The notes: generated from the sequence alone by a model not told the origin. A stretch of 64,000 nt of DNA from JBELHO01 sp042091375 (GCA_042091375.1 JBELHO010000010.1:1-64000), one strand, 5' to 3'; counted from the first letter of the stretch, positions 26,413-35,986 are shown. Numbers and translations are program-made.

Positions 26413-27522
26413 ATGAAATTACACAGTCCAAAAGAAATCATTGAAGACATTCGCTTAGGTAAAATGGTGATCTTAATGGATGATGAAGATCGTGAAAATG
26501 AAGGCGATTTTATTATGGCAGCAGAATTAGTGACGCCAGAAGCCATCAATTTTATGGCGACACATGGTCGTGGATTGATTTGTATGCCTATGTCGCAACA
26601 GCACTGTAAAAAATTGAATTTACCTTTGATGGTAGATAAAAACGATGCGCAATTTTCAACCAATTTCACTGTATCTATCGAAGCAGCCGAAGGAGTCACC
26701 ACCGGAATTTCTGCTGCTGATAGGGCCACAACGGTTTTGGCTGCCATTGGCGCCAATGCCAATCAACACTCTATTGTCCAGCCAGGTCATATATTCCCTT
26801 TAATGGCTAAAGATGGTGGCGTGCTTAATCGCGCTGGTCACACCGAAGCCGGTGTTGATTTAGCTCGTCTTGCCGGTCTAGAACCTGCGGCCGTTATTGT
26901 TGAAATTTTAAATGAAGACGGCACCATGGCTCGCCGTGATGATTTAGAATTAATTGCTAAAAAGCACCAGCTTAAAATGGGTACTATTGCCGACCTGATT
27001 GAATATCGCAACGCGAATGAAACCACCATAGAACGGATTTCGCAGTGTAAACTACCCACTGCATTTGGCGAATTTGATCTAACCGTTTTCAAGGATACCA
27101 TCGATGGCCAAGCACATTTTGCTCTAACCAAAGGCAATATTGATGCCGAACAACCGACTTTAGTACGTGTGCATTTAGAGAATACCTTTAGAGATTTATT
27201 GTTTAGTCAGCGTGAAAGTGTGGCTAAATGGCCAATTAATCATGCCTTAGAAAAAATAGGCAAAGAAGGTGGAGTGCTAGTGTTATTAGGCAAGCATGAA
27301 TCGCCACTGGAATTGATCACCCAAGTGGAAAAATACGCCAAGCTTGATGCCGGTGAAACTGTAAATGAAATTAACCGCCATATAGGCTCGCGCAACGTTG
27401 GTGTAGGCTCACAAATACTGTCTAATTTAGGTGTCGGTAAAATGCGTTTACTGAGTTCACAAATTAAATATCACTCGCTGTCTGGTTTCGGTTTAGAAGT
27501 GGTTGAGTACATAGCCGAATAG
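26413..27522 (+). CDS. ribBA: 3,4-dihydroxy-2-butanone 4-phosphate synthase with inactive-looking GTP cyclohydrolase II domain
   Basis: The N-terminal domain (about residues 1-200) is RibB, which makes dihydroxybutanone phosphate from ribulose 5-phosphate. It has the acidic motif MDDEDRENEGDFIMAAE, THGRGLICMPM and the late HTEAGVDLARL. The C-terminal 160 residues align with GTP cyclohydrolase II, but the region LVRVHLENTFRDLLFSQRESVAKWP lacks the three zinc-binding cysteines of RibA. Cyclohydrolase activity is therefore unlikely and the protein fits the RibBX class. A functional ribA should exist elsewhere. The operon ends here without ribH, and an amidase gene converges from the other strand. 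Confidence 0.93.
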   Translation: MKLHSPKEIIEDIRLGKMVILMDDEDRENEGDFIMAAELVTPEAINFMATHGRGLICMPMSQQHCKKLNLPLMVDKNDAQFSTNFTVSIEAAEGVTTGISAADRATTVLAAIGANANQHSIVQPGHIFPLMAKDGGVLNRAGHTEAGVDLARLAGLEPAAVIVEILNEDGTMARRDDLELIAKKHQLKMGTIADLIEYRNANETTIERISQCKLPTAFGEFDLTVFKDTIDGQAHFALTKGNIDAEQPTLVRVHLENTFRDLLFSQRESVAKWPINHALEKIGKEGGVLVLLGKHESPLELITQVEKYAKLDAGETVNEINRHIGSRNVGVGSQILSNLGVGKMRLLSSQIKYHSLSGFGLEVVEYIAE

Positions 27523-27607
27523 TTAATATTGTCTTATATTGCTCTTTAGCTGATCATGGTTCACAAGGTTGACTGCGATTTTAATGATCAGTTAAGGGCG
27601 ATTGAAT

Positions 27608-29170
27608 TCATTGTTGATCATTTTGCAGCTTGGGTGCTTTTCTGTGTTGAGTCGCTTGTTCAAAAGCAAAAGCGGCTGCAATTAATTTACCTTCCATTAA
27701 TTTTCCTGAGAAAAAAGATAGGCCCACTGGCAAGTGATGGACATAGCCCATAGGTACAGTAATGTGTGGGTATCCGGCAATTGCCGCAGCAGAAGACGAA
27801 GAGCCTGAGTAGTTATCACCATTTATCCAATCTATTTTCCATGCGGGACCTGTGGTTGGGGCAATAATCATATCCAGATGATATTTTTTTAATAGCAGAT
27901 CTATACCTTGGTTTTGCGTTTCATTTTTGGCTTTTTTTAACGCATTTAGGTAATTTTTTTCCCGTAGATCTCCCTTGCTTTGTGCCATAGTAAACAGTTC
28001 TTGGCCAAAATAAGGCATGGTAATTGATTTGTTATCATTATTGTATTGTATTAATTCAACAAGCGATTTAGCAATACCACGCCCTGTGTTAGCAAGGTAT
28101 TGATTAATGTCATGTTTGAATTCAAACAATAACACCTCAAATTCAGCCTCAGGCCATTGCCCTTTGTTATCGAAATTAGTTTGCTCGACAATAATTGCAC
28201 CTTGCTGTTGAAGAGTAACAACAGCCTGCGCAAATACCTCATCTAAGCCTTGATGATAGCCCATTAAATTGCGTGCTATACCGATACGCTTGCCCTGCAA
28301 ACCATTGATCTTAAGGTGGGCTAGATAGTCGATATTTGAGCTGACAACACTGGCATCATTGTGATCAGCTGCCACCATAGCATCTAATAAAACCACCGCA
28401 TCAGTAACCGTTCTTGCCATGGCACCAGCGGTATCTTGGCTGTGGGCTATAGGAATAATTCCATCTCTACTTATGGTACCCAATGTCGGTTTGATACCAA
28501 CAATACCATTCATTGCTGCCGGACAAGTCACCGAACCGTCTGTTTCTGTTCCTATGGCTAAGGTAGCAAAATTGGCGGCTATGGCTACTGCCGAACCTGA
28601 GCTAGATCCACAAGGGCTAGTTGAAGGATCATAAGGGTTGCGTGTTTGCCCCCACAAACCACTCCAGCCACTTGATGAATGTATTGAACGAAAGTTTGCC
28701 CATTCACTGAGGTTGGTTTTACCCAGTATAATGGCACCAGCTTGTCGTAACTGCTTCACTAAAAAAGCATCATCCTTTGGAAAATGCTTTGCTAAAGCAG
28801 GAGAGCCTGCCGTGTTTGCCATCCCGTCACCGGTATCAATGTTATCTTTGAGCAATACTGGAATACCGTGTAACTTTCCAGTTAGGCCAGAGCGTTGAAA
28901 AGAATTATCAAGTTGTATTGCTTGCTGTAAAGCTTGGTCATTGAGTTGGGCAATAGCGTTAAGACTCGTGGTATTACGGTCAAATGTTTCGATGCGTTTC
29001 AGGTAAAAAGCAACAAGTTCAGCACTGGTTAGTTGACCTTGTTGCATTTGTTGATGGATTTCGCTAACCGATAATTCGCCCAAATCAGTTGCTAGCTCGC
29101 GGTTAAAGCCCTGAGCATAAAAAACCTGTAATAATAGCCCGAAAGTGAGCACAGTAGCAAAACGTAACAT
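27608..29170 (-). CDS. Exported amidase (amidase signature family)
   Basis: This 520-residue amide hydrolase has a signal peptide (MLRFATVLTFGLLLQVFYAQG), so it acts in the periplasm or outside. The amidase-signature triad is visible. The Lys is in GIPVLLKDNID (about residue 107). The cis-Ser is in the Gly/Ser-rich segment CGSSSGSAVAIAANF, and the nucleophile Ser is in GTETDGSVTCPAAMNG. The substrate cannot be told from sequence; peptide amides, aryl amides and others are possible. It stands alone between ribBA and dxs, where related bacteria usually have ribH-nusB-thiL-pgpA. Confidence 0.92.
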   Translation of the reverse strand: MLRFATVLTFGLLLQVFYAQGFNRELATDLGELSVSEIHQQMQQGQLTSAELVAFYLKRIETFDRNTTSLNAIAQLNDQALQQAIQLDNSFQRSGLTGKLHGIPVLLKDNIDTGDGMANTAGSPALAKHFPKDDAFLVKQLRQAGAIILGKTNLSEWANFRSIHSSSGWSGLWGQTRNPYDPSTSPCGSSSGSAVAIAANFATLAIGTETDGSVTCPAAMNGIVGIKPTLGTISRDGIIPIAHSQDTAGAMARTVTDAVVLLDAMVAADHNDASVVSSNIDYLAHLKINGLQGKRIGIARNLMGYHQGLDEVFAQAVVTLQQQGAIIVEQTNFDNKGQWPEAEFEVLLFEFKHDINQYLANTGRGIAKSLVELIQYNNDNKSITMPYFGQELFTMAQSKGDLREKNYLNALKKAKNETQNQGIDLLLKKYHLDMIIAPTTGPAWKIDWINGDNYSGSSSSAAAIAGYPHITVPMGYVHHLPVGLSFFSGKLMEGKLIAAAFAFEQATQHRKAPKLQNDQQ

Positions 29171-29334
29171 AACAATAATATTCCTTTTAACGCAGTAATA
29201 TTAGTTTATAGCGATAAACAGCAGTTAATGTCCAATGGCAAGTGTAAATTATCCTGGAGAATTTAGGTTTAGGTGTTTACGATCCATTACAAGCAAATCT
29301 GTTATAAGCTTTGCTCGCCTATTTCAGGTCAATG

Positions 29335-31209
29335 TTAAAGATTGATTTTATTGGTAAATTGACTGATTGTTGCTTCGATGCCAACAGCGTCTAAGCCTAA
29401 TTCACAATGAATTTCTGCTTGACTACCGTGTTTAATAAAGCTGTCAGGTAAGCCTATATTGAGTATTTTTACCGCTATGGCTTGCGCCAAGACAAATTCA
29501 TTGACAGCAGAGCCAGCACCACCGGCAATAACATTGTCTTCAATGGTTACCAGTAATTGATGTGTGTTTGCTAATTGCGCAATAAGCGATTCATCTAATG
29601 GTTTAACAAAGCGCATATCAATTAGGGTTGCATTGAGTGTTTCGGCTACTTTTGTCGCTTCGCCTAACATAGTACCAAAGTTGAGAAGTGCTATTTTTTC
29701 GCCTTGGCGATGCGCGATAGCTTTACCGATCTCAATGGTTTCATCAATCATTGGCAACTCAACACCGGTACCACTGCCCCGAGGATATCGCACCGCCGCT
29801 GGCTGATTTAGAGCATGGCCAGTGGTTAGCATCAATTGGCACTCGCGCTCGTTGGAAGGTGTCATAATGATCAGGTTAGGAATACAACGCATAAAACTTA
29901 AATCAAAAGCACCTTGATGGGTAGGGCCATCGGCACCAACAATACCCGCGCGGTCAATAGCAAATAGCACGGGTAAGTTTTGGATCGCAATATCATGGAT
30001 CAACTGATCATAGCCGCGTTGCAGAAAACTCGAGTAGATAGCAACGACCGGTTTTTGCCCTCCAATAGCCAAACCGGCGGCAAAAGTTACCGCGTGTTGT
30101 TCAGCAATTGCCACATCATAATATTGTTCAGGGAAGCGCTGACTAAATTCAACCATCCCCGAGCCTTCTCGCATTGCTGGAGTAATAGCGACAAGTTGTT
30201 GGTCTTGCTCAGCGGTTCGACATAACCAATCGCCAAAGGTCTGTGAATAGGTTGGTAAACTGGCAGCGGCTTTGGGTAAGCTGGTTTCTTGCGGGTTAAA
30301 TTTAGGCACCGCGTGGTACTTTATTGGATCGATCTCTGCGGCGTGATAACCCTTACCTTTTTTGGTCGCTATATGCAGTATTTGTGGCCCTTTTAGATTG
30401 CGCATATTGGAAATAGTGTCAACTAAACCGTTGACATCATGACCATCAATGGGGCCTATGTAATTAAAGCCAAGTTCTTCAAAAAAAGTACTGGGCACCA
30501 CCATACCTTTGAGGTGCTCTTCGGCTTTACTGGCGAGTTCTTTGATTGGTGGTATGTTTTTAAGTATGCGCTTACTACCTTCTCTGAACCCAGTGTATAT
30601 ACTACCAGATAACATTTTGGCAAAATGGTTGTTAAGGGCTCCAACATTTTCTGAGATAGACATTTCGTTGTCGTTTAAAATGACCAACATGTCTTTGTTG
30701 ATATCACCAGCGTGATTTAAGGCTTCGAATGCCATGCCTGCGGTCATTGCACCATCACCAATAACGGCGACAACTTTTCTATTCTCGTTTTCTTTTTCTG
30801 CTGCTGAGGCCATACCTAGCGCTGCAGAAATAGAAGTACTTGAGTGACCAACACTTAAAATATCGTACTCACTTTCTTCTCGCCAAGGAAACGGATGAAG
30901 ACCATCTTTTTGTCTTATGGTATGCAATTTATCGCGTCGACCCGTCAAAATTTTGTGAGGGTATGCTTGATGTCCTACGTCCCAAATAAGGTGGTCAAAT
31001 GGCGTCTGATATACATAGTGCAGGGCGACTGTTAATTCGATAGTACCTAAACCCGAAGCAAAATGGCCACTACTCTGACTCACCGATGCCAATAAATAAC
31101 GACGTAACTCAGCGCTAACCTGCGGCAATTGGTCTTGCGCTATTTTGCGCAGATCTTCTGGAATATTGATCTTTGCTAGCAAAGGGTAGTCATTTAAATT
31201 TGTAGTCAT
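29335..31209 (-). CDS. dxs: 1-deoxy-D-xylulose-5-phosphate synthase
   Basis: Dxs condenses pyruvate and glyceraldehyde 3-phosphate using thiamine diphosphate, the first step of the MEP isoprenoid pathway. The 624-residue protein has the transketolase-like layout. The early segment is VALHYVYQTPFDHLIWDVGHQAYPHKILTGR. The thiamine-diphosphate motif GDGAMTAGMAFEALNHAGD ends at DNEMSIS, and the pyrimidine-binding domain contains YDVAIAEQHAVTFAAG and DRAGIVGADGPTHQG. It follows ispA by about 20 bases in the xseB-ispA-dxs operon. The ribosome binding site is weak, so coupling to ispA translation is likely. Confidence 0.98.
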   Translation of the reverse strand: MTTNLNDYPLLAKINIPEDLRKIAQDQLPQVSAELRRYLLASVSQSSGHFASGLGTIELTVALHYVYQTPFDHLIWDVGHQAYPHKILTGRRDKLHTIRQKDGLHPFPWREESEYDILSVGHSSTSISAALGMASAAEKENENRKVVAVIGDGAMTAGMAFEALNHAGDINKDMLVILNDNEMSISENVGALNNHFAKMLSGSIYTGFREGSKRILKNIPPIKELASKAEEHLKGMVVPSTFFEELGFNYIGPIDGHDVNGLVDTISNMRNLKGPQILHIATKKGKGYHAAEIDPIKYHAVPKFNPQETSLPKAAASLPTYSQTFGDWLCRTAEQDQQLVAITPAMREGSGMVEFSQRFPEQYYDVAIAEQHAVTFAAGLAIGGQKPVVAIYSSFLQRGYDQLIHDIAIQNLPVLFAIDRAGIVGADGPTHQGAFDLSFMRCIPNLIIMTPSNERECQLMLTTGHALNQPAAVRYPRGSGTGVELPMIDETIEIGKAIAHRQGEKIALLNFGTMLGEATKVAETLNATLIDMRFVKPLDESLIAQLANTHQLLVTIEDNVIAGGAGSAVNEFVLAQAIAVKILNIGLPDSFIKHGSQAEIHCELGLDAVGIEATISQFTNKINL

Positions 31210-31229
31210 AAGGGTTGTTTAGTATCTGA

Positions 31230-32120
31230 TTAATGGGTACGTCTGATTATAAATGTCGCGAATTCTGACAAGTTATCGGTATTGTATGACAAACAAGCTA
31301 AAGCTTGAAGTGCTTGTTGATATAAGTCGTCTGCTTTTTTTTGTGCACCGGTCAAACCCAACAACGCCGGGTAAGTACTTTTATTAGATGCAATATCTGA
31401 GCCTGATGGTTTACCCAATTGCATCTCGGTTGAAGTAATATCAATAATGTCATCGCGCACTTGATAGGCGAGACCAATATAATGGGCGTACTCTGCTAAG
31501 TGGGCTTTGTCGCATTCTAAAACATCAGGGTTACATTCAGCTGCCATTAACACACTGGCTTTTAGCAAAGCTCCGGTTTTTAATTGATGTAATGTTTCTA
31601 AACTTTCTAAGCTAATGGTTTGGTTGGTTGCCGCTAAGTCTAGCGCTTGCCCGCCACACATGCCTTCGTAGCCAGTGGCTTTTACCAATTGCTGAAATAA
31701 CTGCAGTCTATTGCTGTCCATGGCTGATGAAAATGGGTGATTAGCTAAAATGTCAAAAGCTAAGGTTTGCAGACTATCGCCAGCGAGGATGGCGGTAGCT
31801 TCATCAAAAGCTTTGTGACAAGTCGGTTGACCTCGACGCAAATCGTCATCATCCATGGCAGGTAAGTCGTCGTGCAAAAGCGAATAGGCATGAATGCACT
31901 CGAGTGCGGCTGCGACGCCATCGAGATCTGATTGATTTGCACCGATACACTCGCCTGTTATGTAGGCCAAATAAGGCCTCATGCGCTTACCGCCAATGAG
32001 TAAACCGTAACGCATTGCGGCTAACAATTGTGGATCGTTTACCTGCAAACCATCTAAAATATTGGCTAAATAATCATTTATGCGGGCTTGATAATAGTCT
32101 AGTTTATCTAATTTACTCAC
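31230..32120 (-). CDS. ispA: Farnesyl diphosphate synthase (polyprenyl synthetase)
   Basis: IspA elongates dimethylallyl diphosphate with isopentenyl diphosphate to geranyl and farnesyl diphosphate. The first Asp-rich motif, LLHDDLPAMDDDDLRRG, and the second, YQVRDDIID, are intact, as is GGKRMRPYLAYITGE near the N-terminus. The 296-residue length is normal. The start is GTG at 32120-32118, nine bases after the xseB stop. Its position between xseB and dxs is the conserved gammaproteobacterial operon, supplying farnesyl diphosphate for undecaprenol and quinones. Confidence 0.96.
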   Translation of the reverse strand: MSKLDKLDYYQARINDYLANILDGLQVNDPQLLAAMRYGLLIGGKRMRPYLAYITGECIGANQSDLDGVAAALECIHAYSLLHDDLPAMDDDDLRRGQPTCHKAFDEATAILAGDSLQTLAFDILANHPFSSAMDSNRLQLFQQLVKATGYEGMCGGQALDLAATNQTISLESLETLHQLKTGALLKASVLMAAECNPDVLECDKAHLAEYAHYIGLAYQVRDDIIDITSTEMQLGKPSGSDIASNKSTYPALLGLTGAQKKADDLYQQALQALACLSYNTDNLSEFATFIIRRTH

Positions 32121-32128
32121 AACTTAAG

Positions 32129-32368
32129 TTACTCTTCAGGATCAAAATTTTCTAAAGTTTGCTGACCATTGTTATTCATTAAAATATTAATTTTTTGCTC
32201 TGCATCTTTCAGTTTATTCTGATTGGTTTGACTTAAATTGAGACCGCGTTCAAACAGAGACATAGCCTCTTCTAAACTCACTTCACCTTGCTCTAATTGC
32301 TGCACTATGCTTTCAAGCTCAGTTAATGATTGTTCAAAACTTAAATTTTCGATTTTTTTACTGACCAT
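32129..32368 (-). CDS. xseB: Exodeoxyribonuclease VII small subunit
   Basis: XseB binds XseA to form exonuclease VII, which degrades single-stranded DNA into short acid-soluble pieces. The 79-residue helical hairpin with FEQSLTELESIVQQLEQGEVSLEEAMSLFERGLNL is characteristic. The frame can be extended to a TTG at 32398, but the ATG at 32368 is preferred: it has GGTGGG about seven bases upstream and gives the family length. It is the first gene of xseB-ispA-dxs and is divergent from pomA across 289 bases. Confidence 0.94.
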   Translation of the reverse strand: MVSKKIENLSFEQSLTELESIVQQLEQGEVSLEEAMSLFERGLNLSQTNQNKLKDAEQKINILMNNNGQQTLENFDPEE

Positions 32369-32657
32369 AAGCTTGCCCACCGATAGATTAATGCGCAAGT
32401 TACCCTAGCTTGCTGTTTGGGTCAATCTAACTGATAGTTTCAATAATATTCAAATATCGCTATTTTAAAGTTAAGTTATTGACAATATGGACGATAATAT
32501 TTAAATAAGAAAAATTTTTCGACACAATCTTTTTTATAAGTGAGTTGTTTATATCATTTTTATTTGTTTTGTTACTTTGATAAATGGTCGCGAATTGTTA
32601 AACCTTAAGGTATTATCACCTTAATATAAGTAATAGCGGCACATTTAGGAGGCTTAT

Positions 32658-33422
32658 GTGGATTTAGCTACGCTACTAGGGATGTTAGGTGCCATCGGGT
32701 TTATTGTTATGGCAATGATCCTAGGCGGTGAAATTAATATGTTTGTCGACACTCGATCTATACTGATCGTTTTCGGCGGTTCACTTTTTGTGGTGTTATC
32801 TAATTATAGCCTAGGGCAATTTTTCGGCATTGGTAAAATCATGGGCAAAGCGTTCATGTTTAAAATTGAGAAACCCGATGAGTTAATCGAAAAGTCAGTT
32901 GAAATGGCTGATGCCGCACGCAAAGGTGGATTTTTAGCTTTAGAGGAAGCAGAGATCAGCAATGCTTTTATGCAAAAAGGTGTTGATATGTTGGTTGATG
33001 GTCATGACGCTGATGTAGTGCGTGGCACCTTGCAAAAAGACATCAGCTTAACCACAGAAAGACATGAAACTGGCATCGGCATGATGATGTCCGTCGCCGA
33101 TATTGCCCCTGCCATGGGGATGATAGGAACCCTGATAGGTCTAGTGGCGATGTTGTCGAATATGGATGACCCTAAAGCCATAGGACCAGCTATGGCCGTC
33201 GCTTTGTTGACTACCTTATACGGTGCATTTTTAGCTAATGTTATTGCCATTCCTATTGCTAACAAATTAAAGCTTCGCTTAGCAGAAGAAAAATTAAATC
33301 AACAACTCATTCTCGATGCTGTATTGGGCATTCAAGATGGTCAAAACCCCAGAGTGATCGAGGGATTACTCAAAAACTACCTAGCTGAAGGTAAACGACA
33401 CATAGATACAACCGAGCCATAG
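32658..33422 (+). CDS. pomA: Flagellar stator protein PomA (sodium-driven motor)
   Basis: PomA is the four-helix stator subunit that, with PomB, conducts ions and drives flagellar rotation. The start is GTG at 32658, with a perfect AGGAGG six bases upstream (32647-32652); the overlapping ATG at 32656 is in another frame. Helices are visible at about 5-22, 33-51, 148-170 and 180-200. The cytoplasmic loop carries charged residues for rotor contact (RKGGFLALEE). The conserved APAMGMIGTLIGLVAML segment contains the pore-lining part. At 254 residues it matches Vibrio PomA. pomB follows within nine bases. Confidence 0.96.
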   Translation: MDLATLLGMLGAIGFIVMAMILGGEINMFVDTRSILIVFGGSLFVVLSNYSLGQFFGIGKIMGKAFMFKIEKPDELIEKSVEMADAARKGGFLALEEAEISNAFMQKGVDMLVDGHDADVVRGTLQKDISLTTERHETGIGMMMSVADIAPAMGMIGTLIGLVAMLSNMDDPKAIGPAMAVALLTTLYGAFLANVIAIPIANKLKLRLAEEKLNQQLILDAVLGIQDGQNPRVIEGLLKNYLAEGKRHIDTTEP

Positions 33423-33433
33423 CGGAGTGAATG

Positions 33434-34378
33434 ATGGAAGCTGAATGTAAATGCCCGCGCCCAGGCCTACCCGCTTGGATGGGTACTTTTGCTGATTTGA
33501 TGTCACTGCTGATGTGCTTTTTTGTATTGTTGTTATCTTTTTCAGAAATGGATGTGCTAAAGTTCAAACAAATTGCCGGCTCAATGAAGTTTGCCTTTGG
33601 TGTGCAAAATAAAATTGAAGTTAAAGATATTCCCAAAGGAACCAGTATTATAGCTCAAGAGTTTCGCCCCGGAAAACCAGAGCCAACCCCGATAGAAATT
33701 ATTCAACAACAAACCATTGAAATGACTCAGCAAACATTAGAGTTTCAAGCGGGAGATGAAACTTCTGCTGGTGGTCGCCAGCAGCAACGCGGTACCGAGA
33801 GAGGTGGGCAATCGCAGAGTACTGCTGATCAGATGGCTGCCCAAGCTATGCTAAAAGCTCAAGATGAATTAGAACAGGCATCTGAAGAGCAGGTAAAAGA
33901 TCTGGTCAAAAAAATTGCCAGTCAGCTTGAAGATCAGATCCAAGACGGCGCTATTGAAGTTGATGCGTTCGGCCAGCAAGTGGTGATCAGGATCAGAGAA
34001 AATGGTTCTTTTCCGTCAGGTTCAGCTTTTCTACAACCGCAATTTAAGCCAATCATGAAGGAAATCGGCGAATTATTAACCACAGTGCCCGGCGAGATCA
34101 TGGTGTCTGGTCATACCGATAATCAAGGTATCAATTCTGAACTGTTTAGTTCTAACTGGGATCTCTCCAGCAAACGGGCTGTTGCCATTGCTCATGAACT
34201 GATAAAAGTTAAGGCCTTAGATCAAAGTCGATTATTAGTTGTTGGTCATGCAGATACTAGACCCTTAGTCCCTAATAACAATAGCGCAAATCGTCGCAAA
34301 AATCGCCGTGTTGAAATTGCTATCAATCAAGGTAAAGCAAAAGAAACCGAGCCATATTCGGTGATCGAGTCGCAATAA
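33434..34378 (+). CDS. pomB: Flagellar stator protein PomB
   Basis: PomB is the peptidoglycan-anchored stator partner of PomA. The N-terminus KCPRPGLPAWMGTFADLMSLLMCFFVLLLSFSEMD closely follows Vibrio PomB and includes the ion-binding Asp of the single membrane helix. A plug and Gln-rich linker (about 60-150) come next. An OmpA-type peptidoglycan domain with VSGHTDNQG, SNWDLSSKRA and NRRKNRRVEIAI lies at about 190-300. Two in-frame ATGs exist at 33431 and 33434; the second has better spacing to GGAG. The sequence similarity suggests sodium coupling, consistent with a marine bacterium. Confidence 0.95.
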   Translation: MEAECKCPRPGLPAWMGTFADLMSLLMCFFVLLLSFSEMDVLKFKQIAGSMKFAFGVQNKIEVKDIPKGTSIIAQEFRPGKPEPTPIEIIQQQTIEMTQQTLEFQAGDETSAGGRQQQRGTERGGQSQSTADQMAAQAMLKAQDELEQASEEQVKDLVKKIASQLEDQIQDGAIEVDAFGQQVVIRIRENGSFPSGSAFLQPQFKPIMKEIGELLTTVPGEIMVSGHTDNQGINSELFSSNWDLSSKRAVAIAHELIKVKALDQSRLLVVGHADTRPLVPNNNSANRRKNRRVEIAINQGKAKETEPYSVIESQ

Positions 34379-34419
34379 AGGCAAAATATAGAGGCTAATT
34401 TAATCCGTATATTGATGCG

Positions 34420-34448
34420 TTCTCAGGCTCAATAACTTAGTGTATAAT
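34420..34448 (+). promoter_or_regulatory. Candidate sigma-70 promoter of thiI
   Basis: A perfect -10 hexamer TATAAT at 34443-34448 is preceded, with 17 bases between, by TTCTCA at 34420-34425 (four of six matches to the -35 consensus). It lies 33 bases before the thiI start. Confidence 0.55.
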
Positions 34449-34480
34449 GCCGGCCATTTATATCGTTACTGTTTAGTGTT

Positions 34481-35935
34481 ATGAGATTTATTATTAAATT
34501 ACAATCTGAAATTGCCGTAAAAAGCCGCCCAGTGCGCAAGCGTTTTACCAAGATTTTAGAATCAAATATTAAAAATGTTTTACGTCGTGTTGATCCGCAA
34601 ATCACCTCTCGAGTGCATTGGGACAGCATTGAAATCAATACCAAAAACAATGACGTTGACAACCGCCTAGAATTAATCGAGGCGTTACAATGTATCCCAG
34701 GGATTGCTTCATTTCTTCAGGTTGAACAGCATCAATTTGCTGATCTTGATGATATATTTCAAAAAACATTAGCCTTACATGCCGACACTATTGTCAACAA
34801 ATCATTTTGTGTTCGGGTGAAACGGATCGGTACTCATGAGTTCAGTTCCACGCAAGTTGAACACTATGTTGGTGGTGGGCTAAATCAGCATGTTGCCAGC
34901 GCTAAGGTTAAATTACGCAAGCCTGATGTCACCATAAGGTTGGAAATTAAAAATGAGCTCCTGTCGATTGTTACCGAGCGATATCAGGGCTTAGGTGGAT
35001 TTCCCATCGCCACCCAAGAAGATGTTTTAACATTGATTTCAGGTGGCTTTGATTCAAGCGTCTCTAGCTATCAAATGATCAGAAAAGGTTCGCGCACCCA
35101 TTTTTGCTTTTTTAATTTAGGTGGTAGTGCCCATGAGGTTGGCGTCAAACAGGTTAGTCATTACTTGTGGAATAAGTTTGGCTCGTCCCATAAGGTGAAA
35201 TTTTTTGCGGTTGATTTTGAACCTGTGGTGGCTGAGATTTTAGAAAAAATAGACAATGGTCATATGGGAGTTGTACTCAAGCGGATGATGATGCGCGCAG
35301 CAGCGCAAATAGCCGAAAAAATAGGGGTGCAATGCTTAGTGACGGGAGAAGCCATAGGGCAAGTTTCCAGTCAGACATTAACCAATTTAAATGTCATCGA
35401 CAGGGTGACGGAAACCTTAGTGTTAAGACCTTTAGCCACCTATGATAAACAAGACATTATCAATATCTCTCGCCATATTGGCACAGAGGACTTTGCCAAA
35501 ACTATTCCTGAGTATTGTGGCGTTATTTCAAAAAAACCAACAGTCAAAGCTGTGTTATCAAAGGTTATCGCTGAGGAGCAACACTTTGACTTTAGCATTA
35601 TCGACAAGGTTGTTGCGCAAACCGTGGTTGGTGATATTCGCGATATAGCAACAGAAAGCGAAGCAGAAATAAACGCAGTTGAGACCTTGACTGAGTGTGC
35701 TGAAAACGATGTGATCATCGATATTCGCAGCCCTGAAGAAGAAGAAGACAACCCATTAGACCTTGCTGATAGAGAAGTGATCACCCTGCCTTTTTTCAAA
35801 TTGGCTGGTGGGTTTGCTGAGCTAGATCAAAGCAAACAGTACTTATTATATTGCGATCACGGGGTGATGAGTAAATTACAAGCCTTGTACTTACTCGACT
35901 CTGGTTATCACAATGTCAAGGTCTATCGCCCCTAA
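34481..35935 (+). CDS. thiI: tRNA 4-thiouridine synthase / thiamine thiazole sulfurtransferase ThiI
   Basis: ThiI adenylates U8 of tRNA and inserts sulfur to make 4-thiouridine; in gammaproteobacteria it also passes sulfur for the thiazole of thiamine. An N-terminal ferredoxin-like plus THUMP region spans about 1-165. The PP-loop SGGFDSSVSSYQ is at about 187-198. A C-terminal rhodanese domain has the sulfur-carrying Cys in YCDHGVMSKLQALYL (about 464). The 484-residue length matches the long rhodanese-containing form. It follows pomAB, a conserved neighbourhood, but appears to have its own promoter. It converges on panE over a shared hairpin. Confidence 0.97.
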   Translation: MRFIIKLQSEIAVKSRPVRKRFTKILESNIKNVLRRVDPQITSRVHWDSIEINTKNNDVDNRLELIEALQCIPGIASFLQVEQHQFADLDDIFQKTLALHADTIVNKSFCVRVKRIGTHEFSSTQVEHYVGGGLNQHVASAKVKLRKPDVTIRLEIKNELLSIVTERYQGLGGFPIATQEDVLTLISGGFDSSVSSYQMIRKGSRTHFCFFNLGGSAHEVGVKQVSHYLWNKFGSSHKVKFFAVDFEPVVAEILEKIDNGHMGVVLKRMMMRAAAQIAEKIGVQCLVTGEAIGQVSSQTLTNLNVIDRVTETLVLRPLATYDKQDIINISRHIGTEDFAKTIPEYCGVISKKPTVKAVLSKVIAEEQHFDFSIIDKVVAQTVVGDIRDIATESEAEINAVETLTECAENDVIIDIRSPEEEEDNPLDLADREVITLPFFKLAGGFAELDQSKQYLLYCDHGVMSKLQALYLLDSGYHNVKVYRP

Positions 35936-35943
35936 CCCTAACT

Positions 35944-35986
35944 GGTTAAGCACAGGCTTAGGTATTTTTTTCTAAGCCTTTAACCC
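35944..35986. terminator. Bidirectional terminator between thiI and panE
   Basis: An interrupted inverted repeat, GGTTAA plus AGGCTTAG (35944-35961), pairs with CTAAGCCT plus TTAACC (35972-35985). The loop contains a T run on the plus strand. It overlaps the panE 3' end and can serve both converging genes. Confidence 0.7.

Noticed and set aside
27556..27753. 65-codon plus-strand open frame after ribBA
   Set aside because: It is antisense to the 3' end of the amidase gene, has no recognisable domain and is not ribH.
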